Of a stretch of DNA of 64,000 nt, positions 30,573 to 41,195 are shown piece after piece. The notes beneath the pieces are model-generated. The model ran no database searches. It saw only the letters and a program-made list of their open reading frames with translations, and was not told the origin of the DNA. Position 1 is the first letter of the stretch. Each line of letters opens with the position of its first letter. The position numbers were made by a program, and so were the translations under genes. The stretch comes from Lysinibacillus boronitolerans JCM 21713 = 10a = NBRC 103108 (GTDB lineage: Bacteria; Bacillota; Bacilli; Bacillales_A; Planococcaceae): positions 1-64,000 of the forward strand of contig NZ_JPVR01000074.1 of NCBI RefSeq assembly GCF_000772935.1. Direction: 5' to 3'.

Positions 30573-31589
30573 TCATCTACCTGTTAGTTTCGCATATTCA
30601 TTTTGTAAGGGGAAACGTAGTGTAAATAGTGAGCCTTCACCAACTTTAGATTGAACATTAATACGAATACCAATTTTATGGGCTACATTAGATGCTAAAT
30701 AAAGACCCATACCTGTAGACTGAGAGGATTCCCTTCCCGCTGTTCCTGTATAAGATTTTTGAAAAATCCTAGGTAAATCCTCTAAAGGTATACCCCTACC
30801 TATATCTTTAATATGTAGTAATGTAGCACCTGTAGAATCATGTTCTGCAAAAATTGTTATCTCAGAATTCGCTGGACTATACTTGATGGCATTCGAAAGA
30901 ATTTGTCGAATAATAAATGCTAGCCACTTGCCATCTGTCAAAACTGTCTCAGTAAGTTCAGCAATTTCAAAGCCAATGCCTTTCTCAAGACACCAGGCTT
31001 GCATAGCTCTGATTTCTTTATAAACAATGGGCTTTAGTTCAATCTCATTTAAATAATTATCCTTTTCAATAGAAGATAATCTTGTTTGATGCAGTTGTTG
31101 ATCAACCAAAAGATGCAGTCTTAGCCATTCATTCTCTAATTTTCGACGTAGCTGTAAATCCTCAATATGCTCAAACATTAAATTAATAGCAGTTAAAGGA
31201 GCTTTTACTTCATGAACCCAAGCTAATAGCTCATCTGAATATTCCTGTAGCTGCACTTTGGCTAGATTTAACTCCATATTCTTTTCAAAAAGGATATCTT
31301 CCATTTTTCGAAAGTATACTTCTTGAAAAGGAGATAAAGCTAAACTATTTCTATGTGCATCATCAAGATAGCTATCCATATTTCCCAGGAAATCTTTTAA
31401 TTTCCCAACTTCGATGACATAGCGATACCCCAAAAAGAGTATAAAACTAATAAGCAAACTAATATTCACATACCAAATAGACACTCCATTTAAACCAACG
31501 TCAAGAGAAAATAGTACATTTAGTATTATCAAAGTAAAAATAAAAAAACCTATCCAAGCAAAGCGCTCTCTAATAAATAATAATAACAA
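30573..31589 (-). CDS. BceS-like intramembrane-sensing histidine kinase
   Basis: 338 residues. Two N-terminal membrane spans (about residues 10-28 and 42-57) with only a dozen residues between them, so no external sensor domain: the hallmark of intramembrane-sensing kinases that read the state of their ABC transporter. DHp helix with phospho-acceptor His126 in WVHEVKAPLTA; ATPase with LSNAIKYSP (N box), DIGRGI (G1), IFQKSYTG (F) and GMGLYLA (G2). The start appears to be TTG after GAGGGAAG. Pairs with the response regulator 15 bases upstream. Confidence 0.9.
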   Translation of the reverse strand: MLLLFIRERFAWIGFFIFTLIILNVLFSLDVGLNGVSIWYVNISLLISFILFLGYRYVIEVGKLKDFLGNMDSYLDDAHRNSLALSPFQEVYFRKMEDILFEKNMELNLAKVQLQEYSDELLAWVHEVKAPLTAINLMFEHIEDLQLRRKLENEWLRLHLLVDQQLHQTRLSSIEKDNYLNEIELKPIVYKEIRAMQAWCLEKGIGFEIAELTETVLTDGKWLAFIIRQILSNAIKYSPANSEITIFAEHDSTGATLLHIKDIGRGIPLEDLPRIFQKSYTGTAGRESSQSTGMGLYLASNVAHKIGIRINVQSKVGEGSLFTLRFPLQNEYAKLTGR

Positions 31590-31604
31590 CTTCCCTCACG
31601 TCCC

Positions 31605-32285
31605 TCAGCTTACTGCCATATAACCAAGTCCCTTTTTTGTCAGTATTACTTCATATAAACCAATATCCTCTAGCTTTGTACGTAACCGATTAACATTGAC
31701 CGACAAAGTATTATCGTTTACAAAACGTTCGTCATCCCATAGTTTTCTCATTAACTCATCTCTTGAAACTATTTGATTAGCCTGTTCCACTAATATTCTT
31801 AAAATGAAAAGTTCATTTTTTGTTAAGGAAGCAATGGCACCATTATACATAATTTCACTTCTTGCATAATCAATGATGGCATCGTTAAAACGTGTAACAT
31901 TCATTTTCTCTTCAACGTAATCATAGGTTCTACGTAAAATAGCCTGTGCTTTTGCGAGTAAAACTTCCATATGAAAAGGCTTTTGAATAAAATCATCTGC
32001 TCCCATTTGCATAGCCATTACCATATCCATCGGGTGATCTCGGGAAGAAAGAAATAGGATTGGCACTTTGGATAAATGACGAATTTCACGACACCAATGA
32101 AAGCCGTCATAGGCAGGCAATTGAATATCAATTAACACGAGATGTGGCTTCTCCTCTATAAAGTCATCCATCACCTTTTGAAAATTTTTAGGTCCAACAA
32201 CGTGTAATGACCACTGTTCAAATCGTTCTTGAATCATACTAAAAATAGAAGGATCATCTTCAATCAGCAAAATTTTCATGTCCAT
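31605..32285 (-). CDS. BceR-like OmpR-family response regulator
   Basis: 226 residues from ATG 32285 (MDMKILLIEDDPSIF). Receiver domain with acidic pocket ED-D, phospho-acceptor Asp53 in LIDIQLP and the switch Lys in IQKPF; C-terminal winged helix with ELMRKLWDDERFVNDNTLSVNVNRLR. Expected to activate the downstream transporter genes on drug exposure. First gene of the four-gene module; TTG at 32291 is an alternative start with poorer spacing. Confidence 0.9.
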   Translation of the reverse strand: MDMKILLIEDDPSIFSMIQERFEQWSLHVVGPKNFQKVMDDFIEEKPHLVLIDIQLPAYDGFHWCREIRHLSKVPILFLSSRDHPMDMVMAMQMGADDFIQKPFHMEVLLAKAQAILRRTYDYVEEKMNVTRFNDAIIDYARSEIMYNGAIASLTKNELFILRILVEQANQIVSRDELMRKLWDDERFVNDNTLSVNVNRLRTKLEDIGLYEVILTKKGLGYMAVS

Positions 32286-32385
32286 AGTCAATTCCCCTTT
32301 CCCTTTAATTATTTACCCTAGATGACATGCTTACCGTTATGTACACATACACTAATTAAAACTCTAATTTTTCTTTATTTTAACA

Positions 32386-32424
32386 CAAAAAACCAATCTG
32401 TAGGCGTCCCTACAGATTGGTTTA
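32386..32424 (-). terminator. Terminator of tuf / str operon
   Basis: Perfect stem CCAATCTGTAGG/CCTACAGATTGG-type, followed by TTTTTTGT on the minus strand; separates str from the Bce-like module. Confidence 0.92.
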
Positions 32425-32443
32425 AAATTAACGAGAGTTAAAA

Positions 32444-33631
32444 TTATTTTTGGATAGAAGCAACTACGCCAGCGCCTACAGTACGGCCACCCTCACGGAT
32501 AGAGAATTTAGTACCTTCTTCAAGAGCGATTGGAGCGATAAGTTCAACTGTCATTTCGATGTTATCACCAGGCATTACCATTTCAACGCCTTCTGGTAAG
32601 TTACAGATACCTGTTACGTCAGTTGTACGGAAGTAGAACTGAGGACGGTAGTTAGAGAAGAATGGAGTATGACGGCCACCCTCTTCTTTTGATAAAACGT
32701 AAACTTCAGCTTTGAAGTTAGTGTGTGGAGTAATTGAACCTGGTTTAGCTAATACTTGACCACGTTGGATTTCTTCACGAGCAACACCACGTAGTAAAGC
32801 ACCGATGTTGTCACCAGCTTCAGCATAGTCTAATAATTTACGGAACATTTCTACACCAGTTACAGTAGTAGATTTAGCTTCTTCAGCGATACCGATGATT
32901 TCAACTACGTCACCAACTTTAACTTGACCACGTTCAACACGGCCAGTTGCAACTGTACCACGACCAGTAATAGAGAATACGTCCTCTACTGGCATCATGA
33001 ATGGTTTGTCAGTTTGACGTTCTGGAGTTGGGATGTAAGAATCTACAGCGTCCATTAATTCAACGATTTTTTCTTCCCATTCTGGTTCACCTTCAAGAGC
33101 TTTAAGAGCAGAACCTTTAATTACAGGAATATCGTCACCTGGGAAGTCATATTCAGATAGTAGATCACGGATTTCCATTTCTACTAATTCTAATAATTCT
33201 TCGTCGTCAACCATATCACATTTGTTCATGAATACTACTAAGTAAGGAACACCTACTTGACGTGATAAAAGGATGTGCTCACGAGTTTGTGGCATTGGGC
33301 CGTCAGCAGCAGATACTACTAAGATACCGCCGTCCATTTGAGCAGCACCAGTGATCATGTTTTTAACATAGTCAGCGTGTCCTGGGCAGTCAACGTGTGC
33401 ATAGTGACGAGTTTCTGTTTCGTATTCTACGTGAGAAGTATTGATTGTGATACCACGTTCTTTTTCTTCTGGAGCGTTATCGATATCAGCGTAAGATTTA
33501 GCTGTACCACCCATTTTTTTAGAAAGAACTGTAGCGATTGCAGCAGTTAAAGTAGTTTTACCATGGTCAACGTGTCCGATTGTACCAATGTTAGCATGCG
33601 TTTTAGAACGGTCAAATTTTTCTTTAGCCAT
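32444..33631 (-). CDS. tuf: Elongation factor Tu
   Basis: 395 residues from ATG 33631 ([10 protein letters not shown]). GTPase domain with [24 protein letters not shown] and SALKALEG, then domains 2 and 3. Delivers aminoacyl-tRNA to the ribosome. The longer in-frame reading of six residues is rejected; MAKEKF is the family start and follows GAGGAGG. Last gene of rpsL-rpsG-fusA-tuf; a 136-base gap before it may hold a tuf promoter, not clearly placed. Confidence 0.98.
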   Translation of the reverse strand: MAKEKFDRSKTHANIGTIGHVDHGKTTLTAAIATVLSKKMGGTAKSYADIDNAPEEKERGITINTSHVEYETETRHYAHVDCPGHADYVKNMITGAAQMDGGILVVSAADGPMPQTREHILLSRQVGVPYLVVFMNKCDMVDDEELLELVEMEIRDLLSEYDFPGDDIPVIKGSALKALEGEPEWEEKIVELMDAVDSYIPTPERQTDKPFMMPVEDVFSITGRGTVATGRVERGQVKVGDVVEIIGIAEEAKSTTVTGVEMFRKLLDYAEAGDNIGALLRGVAREEIQRGQVLAKPGSITPHTNFKAEVYVLSKEEGGRHTPFFSNYRPQFYFRTTDVTGICNLPEGVEMVMPGDNIEMTVELIAPIALEEGTKFSIREGGRTVGAGVVASIQK

Positions 33632-33767
33632 TAGAGATTGCCTCCTCAAAATTGTATGTTTTAGATTTAAAATTTATAGAATGAATGCTGATAGAGAACG
33701 GGCCCATCCCCTATCCTGCAATCATAGCTTACAAATTAGTTATACTTTATGCAAGATGAAATTTCAA

Positions 33768-35846
33768 TTATTCACCTTTATTTTTTTTGATGATATCTTC
33801 AGAGATTGATTTTGGTACTTCTTCATAATGATCGAATACCATTGAGAATACACCACGACCTTGCGTTGCAGAACGTAAAGTTGTTGCATATCCAAACATT
33901 TCTGAAAGTGGAACCATCGCACGAACAACTTGAGCGTTACCGCGAGCTTCCATACCTTCTACGCGACCACGGCGAGAAGTGATGTTACCCATGATATCAC
34001 CAAGATATTCTTCAGGGATTACAACTTCAACTTTCATCATAGGCTCTAAAAGAACTGGACTACATTTTGATGCAGCAGCTTTAAGTGCCATAGATGCAGC
34101 GATTTTAAATGCCATTTCGTTTGAGTCAACATCATGGTATGAACCATCGAATAATTTCGCTTTGATGTCGATTAATGGGTAACCAGCGATTACACCGCGG
34201 TCAAGCGAGTCACGAAGACCTGCTTCTACAGCTGGAATATATTCACGTGGTACTACACCACCAACGATAGCATTTTCGAATTCAAAGCCTTTACCCTCTT
34301 CATTTGGAGAGAACTCGATCCATACGTCACCGTATTGACCACGACCACCAGATTGACGAGTGAATTTACCTTGAACTTGAGCAGAGCCACGGAATGTTTC
34401 ACGGTAAGATACCATTGGAGCACCTACGTTAGCTTCTACTTTAAATTCACGGCGCATACGATCAACTAAGATATCAAGGTGAAGCTCACCCATACCTGAG
34501 ATAATTGTTTGACCAGTTTCTTGGTCTGTATGTGCACGGAATGTTGGATCTTCTTCTTGTAGTTTTTGTAAAGCTTGACCCATTTTATCTTGGTCAGCTT
34601 TTGATTTTGGTTCTACAGAAAGAGAGATAACTGGTTCTGGGAACTCCATAGACTCAAGGATAACAAGGTTTTTCTCTTCACAAAGAGTGTCACCAGTTGT
34701 TGTATCTTTAAGACCTACAGCAGCTGCGATATCACCAGCAAATACTTTTGAAATCTCTTCACGGCTGTTTGCGTGCATTTGTAGGATACGACCTACGCGC
34801 TCACGTTTACCTTTTGAAGAGTTTTGTACGTATGAACCTGATTCAAGAACACCAGAGTACACACGGAAGAACGTTAATTTACCTACGAATGGGTCAGTCA
34901 TAACTTTAAATGCTAAAGCTGAGAATGGCGCATCGTCTGATGATGGACGTTCAGTTTCTTCACCATCTGGAGTTGTACCTTTAATAGCAGGTACATCAAC
35001 TGGAGATGGTAAGTAGTCGATAACCGCGTCAAGCATTTTACGAACACCTTTGTGTTTGAATGCTGTACCGCAGATTACTGGGTAGAATTCTACAGCGATT
35101 GTCGCTTTACGGATAGCCGCTTTAAGCTCTTCTTTTGTAATTTCTTCACCAGCAAAGTATTTTTCCATGATTTCTTCGTTAACTTCAGCGATTGCTTCGA
35201 TTAACTTCTCACGGTATTCTTCAGCTTGCGCTTGGAATTCTTCAGGAATTGGTTGACCTTCACGTAATGCTGTACCTTCTTCGTTATCGTAGTAAGTTAC
35301 ATCCATTTCAACTAGGTCAATAATAGCTTTGAACTCATCTTCCGCACCAATTGGTAATTGGATTGGATGAGCATTTGCTTGTAAACGCTCGTGTAAAGTA
35401 CCTACAGAATATAGGAAATCTGCACCCATTTTATCCATTTTGTTAATGAATACGATACGTGGTACACCGTAAGTTGTAGCTTGACGCCATACAGTTTCTG
35501 TTTGAGGTTCAACACCAGATTGAGCATCAAGTACAGTTACTGCGCCGTCAAGTACACGTAAAGAACGTTCTACTTCTACAGTGAAGTCTACGTGTCCAGG
35601 AGTATCGATGATGTTTACGCGGTTGCCTTTCCATTGAGCTGTTGTCGCAGCAGAAGTGATTGTGATACCACGTTCTTGCTCTTGCTCCATCCAGTCCATT
35701 TGAGAAGCGCCTTCATGAGTTTCACCGATTTTGTGAATCTTACCTGTGTAATAAAGGATACGCTCAGTTGTTGTTGTTTTACCAGCATCAATGTGAGCCA
35801 TGATCCCAATATTACGAGTATTCTCTAGTGAGAATTCGCGTTTCAT
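33768..35846 (-). CDS. fusA: Elongation factor G
   Basis: 692 residues, five-domain translocase GTPase: [22 protein letters not shown] (G1), DTPGHVDFT (G3) and [10 protein letters not shown] (G4), and the C-terminal domain IV/V. Drives tRNA-mRNA translocation. Fusidic-acid hot-spot residues were not examined in detail. Between rpsG and tuf, with AGGAG before ATG. Confidence 0.98.
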   Translation of the reverse strand: MKREFSLENTRNIGIMAHIDAGKTTTTERILYYTGKIHKIGETHEGASQMDWMEQEQERGITITSAATTAQWKGNRVNIIDTPGHVDFTVEVERSLRVLDGAVTVLDAQSGVEPQTETVWRQATTYGVPRIVFINKMDKMGADFLYSVGTLHERLQANAHPIQLPIGAEDEFKAIIDLVEMDVTYYDNEEGTALREGQPIPEEFQAQAEEYREKLIEAIAEVNEEIMEKYFAGEEITKEELKAAIRKATIAVEFYPVICGTAFKHKGVRKMLDAVIDYLPSPVDVPAIKGTTPDGEETERPSSDDAPFSALAFKVMTDPFVGKLTFFRVYSGVLESGSYVQNSSKGKRERVGRILQMHANSREEISKVFAGDIAAAVGLKDTTTGDTLCEEKNLVILESMEFPEPVISLSVEPKSKADQDKMGQALQKLQEEDPTFRAHTDQETGQTIISGMGELHLDILVDRMRREFKVEANVGAPMVSYRETFRGSAQVQGKFTRQSGGRGQYGDVWIEFSPNEEGKGFEFENAIVGGVVPREYIPAVEAGLRDSLDRGVIAGYPLIDIKAKLFDGSYHDVDSNEMAFKIAASMALKAAASKCSPVLLEPMMKVEVVIPEEYLGDIMGNITSRRGRVEGMEARGNAQVVRAMVPLSEMFGYATTLRSATQGRGVFSMVFDHYEEVPKSISEDIIKKNKGE

Positions 35847-35888
35847 TAGGTATTTCTCCTTCCATATTGGGCTTATGCTATGTTTAGA

Positions 35889-36359
35889 TTACCAACGGTA
35901 GTGAGCGAATGCTTTGTTCGCTTCTGCCATTTTGTGCATATCTTCACGTTTCTTAACTGATGCACCAGTGTTGTTAGAAGCATCAAGGATTTCGTTAGCT
36001 AAACGCTCTTCCATAGTTTTTTCACCACGAAGACGAGAATAGTTAACTAGGTAACGAAGACCTAAAGTTGTACGACGTTCTGGGCGTACTTCAACTGGTA
36101 CTTGGTAGTTAGAACCACCAACACGGCGAGCACGTACTTCAAGAACTGGCATTACGTTATTTAGAGCAGCTTCGAATACTTCGATTGGATCTTGACCAGA
36201 ACGTTCTTTAACTAGTTCGAACGCACCGTATAAAATCTTTTGAGAAGTACCTCTTTTACCATCAATCATCATTTTATTGATTAAACGAGTTACTAGTTTT
36301 GAATTATAAATTGGATCTGGTAACACGTCACGTTTGGAAACAGGACCTTTACGAGGCAT
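35889..36359 (-). CDS. rpsG: 30S ribosomal protein S7
   Basis: 156 residues from ATG 36359 ([16 protein letters not shown]), the Bacillus length. Helical protein nucleating the 30S head. The six-residue longer reading is rejected because AAAGGAGG lies seven bases before this ATG. In E. coli S7 represses the str operon. Follows rpsL. Confidence 0.98.
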   Translation of the reverse strand: MPRKGPVSKRDVLPDPIYNSKLVTRLINKMMIDGKRGTSQKILYGAFELVKERSGQDPIEVFEAALNNVMPVLEVRARRVGGSNYQVPVEVRPERRTTLGLRYLVNYSRLRGEKTMEERLANEILDASNNTGASVKKREDMHKMAEANKAFAHYRW

Positions 36360-36403
36360 GTGTTTTCCTCCTTTCATTGAGTAAATATATTGTAGTATTT
36401 AAA

Positions 36404-36823
36404 TTATTTTTTTTCTTTAGGGCGTTTTGTACCGTATAAAGAACGTGATTGCATACGACCGTTTACACCAGCAGTATCAAGAGCACCACGAACGATATGG
36501 TAACGAACACCCGGTAAGTCTTTTACACGACCGCCACGGATAAGAACAACACTGTGCTCTTGTAAGTTGTGGCCTTCACCAGGAATGTACGCTGTAACCT
36601 CGATTTGGTTAGTTAAACGTACACGAGCGTATTTACGTAACGCTGAGTTTGGTTTTTTAGGCGTCATTGTACCTACACGAGTACAAACACCACGTTTTTG
36701 TGGAGATTTAACATCAGTTAAAGATTTTTTAAATGAGTTATATCCTTTGTTTAACGCTGGTGAATTTGATTTCGTGATTTTAGATTTACGAGGCTTACGT
36801 ACCAATTGGTTAATTGTAGGCAT
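36404..36823 (-). CDS. rpsL: 30S ribosomal protein S12
   Basis: 139 residues. [15 protein letters not shown] opening, the decoding-centre loops [11 protein letters not shown] and [14 protein letters not shown]. The Lys residues mutated in streptomycin resistance are wild type. First gene of the str operon, 98 bases after rplGB. Confidence 0.98.
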   Translation of the reverse strand: MPTINQLVRKPRKSKITKSNSPALNKGYNSFKKSLTDVKSPQKRGVCTRVGTMTPKKPNSALRKYARVRLTNQIEVTAYIPGEGHNLQEHSVVLIRGGRVKDLPGVRYHIVRGALDTAGVNGRMQSRSLYGTKRPKEKK

Positions 36824-36921
36824 CGATTTTTCCTCCCTTCATTCCTTCTTTTTTAATACCACACATCCAGGTGGTTCATTTTTTGGGTAAAAACAAAGTC
36901 TTTGTGCATTTTACACAAAAA

Positions 36922-37170
36922 CTACTCTACAGTAATCGCAACTACCGCAGCTCCAACATGGATTCCACAGGCTTTGCCCAGTTCCTTTTTGGACTCGACA
37001 AGAATAACTGGTATACCGATTTCTCTCGCGAAAGATATGGCCGAATCGGTTACCCAATTGTCTGCATCAAGTGCCACAAAAAGTTCTTTCACTGAACCAG
37101 CTCGCATTGCTTTTACTGCTTGCTTTGTACCTATGATTGTTTGACTAGCCCTTACTTTATCATAAGACAT
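36922..37170 (-). CDS. rplGB: L7Ae-family ribosomal protein-like RplGB (YbxF)
   Basis: 82 residues from ATG 37170 (MSYDKV). L7Ae/L30e/Gadd45 fold with [26 protein letters not shown] and [14 protein letters not shown]. In Bacillus YbxF binds RNA kink-turns and associates with the ribosome; role not well defined. An upstream ATG two codons earlier is too close to GGAGG. Conserved place between rpoC and rpsL. Confidence 0.92.
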   Translation of the reverse strand: MSYDKVRASQTIIGTKQAVKAMRAGSVKELFVALDADNWVTDSAISFAREIGIPVILVESKKELGKACGIHVGAAVVAITVE

Positions 37171-37254
37171 TTGCATATCCTCCGAAGTACAGACAGTTAA
37201 CTATCAACCTTCAATATATTATCATTACTCATTTACACTGTCAACTAATATCTT

Positions 37255-37295
37255 TAAAAAGTCCGAAGAGATGATAAAAATATGCATCTCTTCGG
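37255..37295 (-). terminator. Terminator of rpoC
   Basis: Perfect 11-bp stem CCGAAGAGATG/CATCTCTTCGG followed by ACTTTTT on the minus strand. Confidence 0.9.
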
Positions 37296-37309
37296 CCTAA
37301 TTTTAATGT

Positions 37310-40300
37310 TTATTCAGCAGAAACGACTTCTGTGTCAAGCTCATCTTTTTCGATGCGGATTTGACGATAACGTTGCATACCAGTACCTGCAGGAACAAGT
37401 TTACCAATAATTACGTTTTCTTTTAATCCAAGAAGCTCGTCACGTTTACCCTTAATTGCTGCATCTGTTAACACACGTGTTGTTTCTTGGAACGATGCTG
37501 CAGATAAGAATGATTCTGTCTCAAGAGAAGCTTTTGTAATACCAAGGATAACAGGTCGACAAGTTGCAGGGTTTTTGCCATTCATAACAGCATCTACGTT
37601 TGCCTCTGTGAATTGGTGGATATCTAGTAATGAGCCAGGCAGTAATTCTGTATCTCCAGCTTCAATTACACGAACTTTACGAAGCATTTGGCGAACCATT
37701 ACCTCGATATGTTTATCCCCAATTTCTACCCCTTGCATACGGTATACTTTTTGAACTTCTTTTAATAAATATTCTTGAACAGTTGAAACGTCTTTGACTT
37801 TTAGCAATTGTTTTGGATCGATAGAACCTTCTGTTAAAACTTGACCACGTTCTACATTATCACCTTCGATAACTTTCAAACGTGCGTTATAAGGTGCTTG
37901 ATACTTACGAGTTTCTACGTCACCTTGAATTGTAATTTCTTTTAAGCCTTCACGAATTTCTGTGATATCTGAAACCGTACCAGCGATTTCTGAAATAACA
38001 GATTGACCTTTTGGATTACGTGCTTCAAAGATCTCTTGGATACGTGGTAGACCTTGTGTAATATCATCTCCGGCAACCCCACCTGTATGGAATGTACGCA
38101 TTGTTAACTGTGTACCTGGTTCACCGATTGATTGAGCAGCAATAATACCAACTGCTTCCCCAACTTCAACCTTCTCACCTGTCGCCAAGTTCATGCCGTA
38201 ACATTTTTTACAAACGCCGTGTTTTGTATTACATGTAAATGCTGAACGGATTGTCACTTCTTCAATACCAGCATCGATAATTGCACGAGCGATATCTTGA
38301 TCGATTAAACCGTCTTTTGCAAGAATAACTTCACCAGTTTCAGGGTGGAAGATTGTTTTCTTCGTATGACGACCAACAATACGTTCATCTAGAGCCTCGA
38401 TTAATTCAGTACCTTCCATTAATGCACCGATCGTTAAGCCACGGTCAGTACCACAGTCATCTTCACGGACGATAACATCTTGCGCAACGTCAACAAGACG
38501 ACGCGTTAAGTAACCTGAATCGGCAGTTTTTAGGGCTGTATCGGCAAGACCTTTACGAGCACCGTGCGTCGAGATGAAGTACTCTAATACTGTTAAACCT
38601 TCACGGAAAGAAGATTTGATTGGAAGTTCGATAATACGACCAGCCGGGTTGGCCATCAGACCACGCATACCAGCTAACTGAGTAAAGTTAGATGCGTTAC
38701 CACGGGCACCTGAATCAGACATCATGAAAATTGGGTTTGTTTTCTCAAGTGACTTCATCAGTTTCGCTTGAATTTCATCTTTTGCAGCACTCCAGCTTGA
38801 GATTACACGATCATAACGCTCATCCTCAGTAATGAAACCACGACGGAATTGCGCTTGAACTTTATCTACTTTCTCTTGAGCTTCTGCTAAAATTTCACCT
38901 TTATCAGGTAATACCACGATATCAGATACACCTACAGTAATACCTGCACGTGTTGAATATTTGAAACCTAGGTTTTTCATACGGTCAAGCATTTTAGATG
39001 TTTCAGTAATGTGGAAACGTTTAAATACTTCAGCAATGATATTTCCTAAGAATTTCTTACGGAATGGATTTACAACTGGTACTGATGCAAAGTATTTACG
39101 CAATACAGCTGTACGTTGTGCATCAATTTTCCCTTTTTCATCTAAGTTATTATAAGCACTATCTGATTCAAGCTCTTTAAGCGTTTCTTCATCAATTGTT
39201 AACTTAGCGAAGTATTTTTCTGGTGTTACTTGCTCTAAGTTGAAATCAGTTGGCTCATTAATATAAGGGAATGATTTTGGCAAGATTTCATTAAAGATTA
39301 CTTTACCAACAGTTGTTAATAAGAACATATTATTTTGTTCTTCAGTGAATGTTGGATTATTTAATGAGCTTGCTTTAATCGCGATACGTGTATGCAAGTG
39401 TACATGTCCAGTATCATATGCAATTAAAACTTCATTTGGACCATAGAAAACAGTACCTTCACCGCGTGCGCCTTCACGTTCAAGTGTTAAGTAGTAGTTT
39501 CCTAATACCATATCTTGAGAAGGTGTTACAACAGGTTTACCGTCTTTTGGATTCAGAATGTTTTGTGCAGCAAGCATTAAAAGTCGAGCTTCAGCTTGAG
39601 CTTCTGCTGATAATGGTACGTGAACCGCCATTTGGTCACCATCGAAGTCAGCGTTGTAGGCTGTACATACTAATGGGTGAAGACGAATAGCACGACCCTC
39701 AACTAGTGTTGGTTCAAATGCTTGAATACCAAGACGGTGAAGCGTTGGTGCACGGTTTAGTAATACTGGATGCTCACGGATAACATCTTCTAAAACGTCC
39801 CATACGTCGTTATTTAAACGTTCAATTTTACGTTTAGCAGATTTAATGTTATGAGCAAGGCCGCGCTCTACCAATTCTTTCATAACGAATGGCTTGAATA
39901 ATTCGATAGCCATTTCTTTTGGTAAACCACATTGGTACATTTTTAAGTTTGGACCTACTACGATAACGGAACGACCAGAATAGTCAACACGTTTACCAAG
40001 TAGATTTTGACGGAAACGACCTTGTTTACCTTTCAACATATGTGAAAGTGATTTTAACGGGCGGTTACCAGGACCAGTTACAGGACGTCCGCGACGACCA
40101 TTATCGATTAATGCGTCAACAGCTTCTTGTAACATACGTTTTTCATTTTGTACGATGATGCTTGGAGCACCTAAGTCTAATAAACGTTTTAAACGGTTAT
40201 TACGATTAATTACACGACGGTATAAATCGTTTAAATCTGAAGTCGCGAAACGACCACCATCTAATTGCACCATTGGACGAAGCTCTGGTGGAATAACAGG

Positions 40301-40993
40301 TAGTACATCTAGAATCATCCATTCAGGTGAGTTGCCTGAGTTACGGAAAGATTCAACAACTTCTAGACGTTTAATGGCACGAGTACGTCTTTGACCTTGA
40401 GCAGACTTTAACTCTTCTTTTAAAGATTGTGTTTCATCTTCTAGGTCAATTTTACCTAATAATTTTTTGATTGCTTCTGCACCCATTGATGCTTCGAATG
40501 TGTTACCGAATTTTTCACGGTATGCACGATACTCTTTTTCAGAAAGTAATTGTTTACTTTCTAAATTAGTAGCACCTGCATCGATCACAACGTATGAAGC
40601 GAAATAGATAACTTCTTCAAGGGCACGAGGTGACATATCTAAAATTAGACCCATACGGCTAGGAATACCTTTGAAGTACCAGATATGAGAAACTGGTGCT
40701 GCTAATTCGATATGTCCCATACGTTCACGACGAACTTTAGCACGCGTTACTTCAACACCACAGCGATCACAAACTACGCCTTTATAGCGCACGCGTTTAT
40801 ATTTCCCACAATGACACTCCCAGTCCTTAGTTGGACCAAAAATACGCTCACAGAATAAACCATCTTTTTCTGGTTTTAGTGTACGGTAGTTAATTGTTTC
40901 AGGTTTTTTAACCTCTCCATATGACCAAGAACGAATCTTGTCAGGTGATGCTAAACCAATTTTCATATATTCAAATTCATTAACGTCTATCAA
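37310..40993 (-). CDS. rpoC: RNA polymerase beta' subunit
   Basis: 1227 residues. Zinc ligands C60, C62, C75 and C78 in the N-terminal zinc ribbon; catalytic [12 protein letters not shown]; the second zinc site CGTDRG...[11 protein letters not shown]; trigger-loop region [16 protein letters not shown]. About 25 residues longer than B. subtilis beta', with extra acidic/charged sequence around residues 605-635 ([18 protein letters not shown] onwards) before [14 protein letters not shown]. Follows rpoB after an unusually long gap that contains a terminator-like hairpin. Confidence 0.98.
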   Translation of the reverse strand: MIDVNEFEYMKIGLASPDKIRSWSYGEVKKPETINYRTLKPEKDGLFCERIFGPTKDWECHCGKYKRVRYKGVVCDRCGVEVTRAKVRRERMGHIELAAPVSHIWYFKGIPSRMGLILDMSPRALEEVIYFASYVVIDAGATNLESKQLLSEKEYRAYREKFGNTFEASMGAEAIKKLLGKIDLEDETQSLKEELKSAQGQRRTRAIKRLEVVESFRNSGNSPEWMILDVLPVIPPELRPMVQLDGGRFATSDLNDLYRRVINRNNRLKRLLDLGAPSIIVQNEKRMLQEAVDALIDNGRRGRPVTGPGNRPLKSLSHMLKGKQGRFRQNLLGKRVDYSGRSVIVVGPNLKMYQCGLPKEMAIELFKPFVMKELVERGLAHNIKSAKRKIERLNNDVWDVLEDVIREHPVLLNRAPTLHRLGIQAFEPTLVEGRAIRLHPLVCTAYNADFDGDQMAVHVPLSAEAQAEARLLMLAAQNILNPKDGKPVVTPSQDMVLGNYYLTLEREGARGEGTVFYGPNEVLIAYDTGHVHLHTRIAIKASSLNNPTFTEEQNNMFLLTTVGKVIFNEILPKSFPYINEPTDFNLEQVTPEKYFAKLTIDEETLKELESDSAYNNLDEKGKIDAQRTAVLRKYFASVPVVNPFRKKFLGNIIAEVFKRFHITETSKMLDRMKNLGFKYSTRAGITVGVSDIVVLPDKGEILAEAQEKVDKVQAQFRRGFITEDERYDRVISSWSAAKDEIQAKLMKSLEKTNPIFMMSDSGARGNASNFTQLAGMRGLMANPAGRIIELPIKSSFREGLTVLEYFISTHGARKGLADTALKTADSGYLTRRLVDVAQDVIVREDDCGTDRGLTIGALMEGTELIEALDERIVGRHTKKTIFHPETGEVILAKDGLIDQDIARAIIDAGIEEVTIRSAFTCNTKHGVCKKCYGMNLATGEKVEVGEAVGIIAAQSIGEPGTQLTMRTFHTGGVAGDDITQGLPRIQEIFEARNPKGQSVISEIAGTVSDITEIREGLKEITIQGDVETRKYQAPYNARLKVIEGDNVERGQVLTEGSIDPKQLLKVKDVSTVQEYLLKEVQKVYRMQGVEIGDKHIEVMVRQMLRKVRVIEAGDTELLPGSLLDIHQFTEANVDAVMNGKNPATCRPVILGITKASLETESFLSAASFQETTRVLTDAAIKGKRDELLGLKENVIIGKLVPAGTGMQRYRQIRIEKDELDTEVVSAE

Positions 40994-41103
40994 GGAGCCT
41001 ACCTCCCTCTAGTATAGGTCTTTATAAAGACTCTTTTACGCAGCTCGATAATCGTTTGCAAAGATTGCCTCTTTGGCAAAGGATTAAAAATAGAATGATT
41101 TAT

Positions 41104-41143
41104 TAAAAGAAAAAGCCAGGCAGGGCGTTAAATCCTGCCCGGC
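41104..41143 (-). terminator. Strong terminator-like hairpin between rpoB and rpoC
   Basis: GCC-GGGCAGG / CCTGCC-GGC stem (one mismatch) with an eight-base loop, followed by TTTTTCTTTT. It lies 52 bases after the rpoB stop and 110 before rpoC, so it should reduce or control rpoC read-through. Confidence 0.85.
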
Positions 41144-41195
41144 TAATTTGAAAAATAAGTTTGACCTTATTCACATTTGTGAATTTGGTTTTCCA

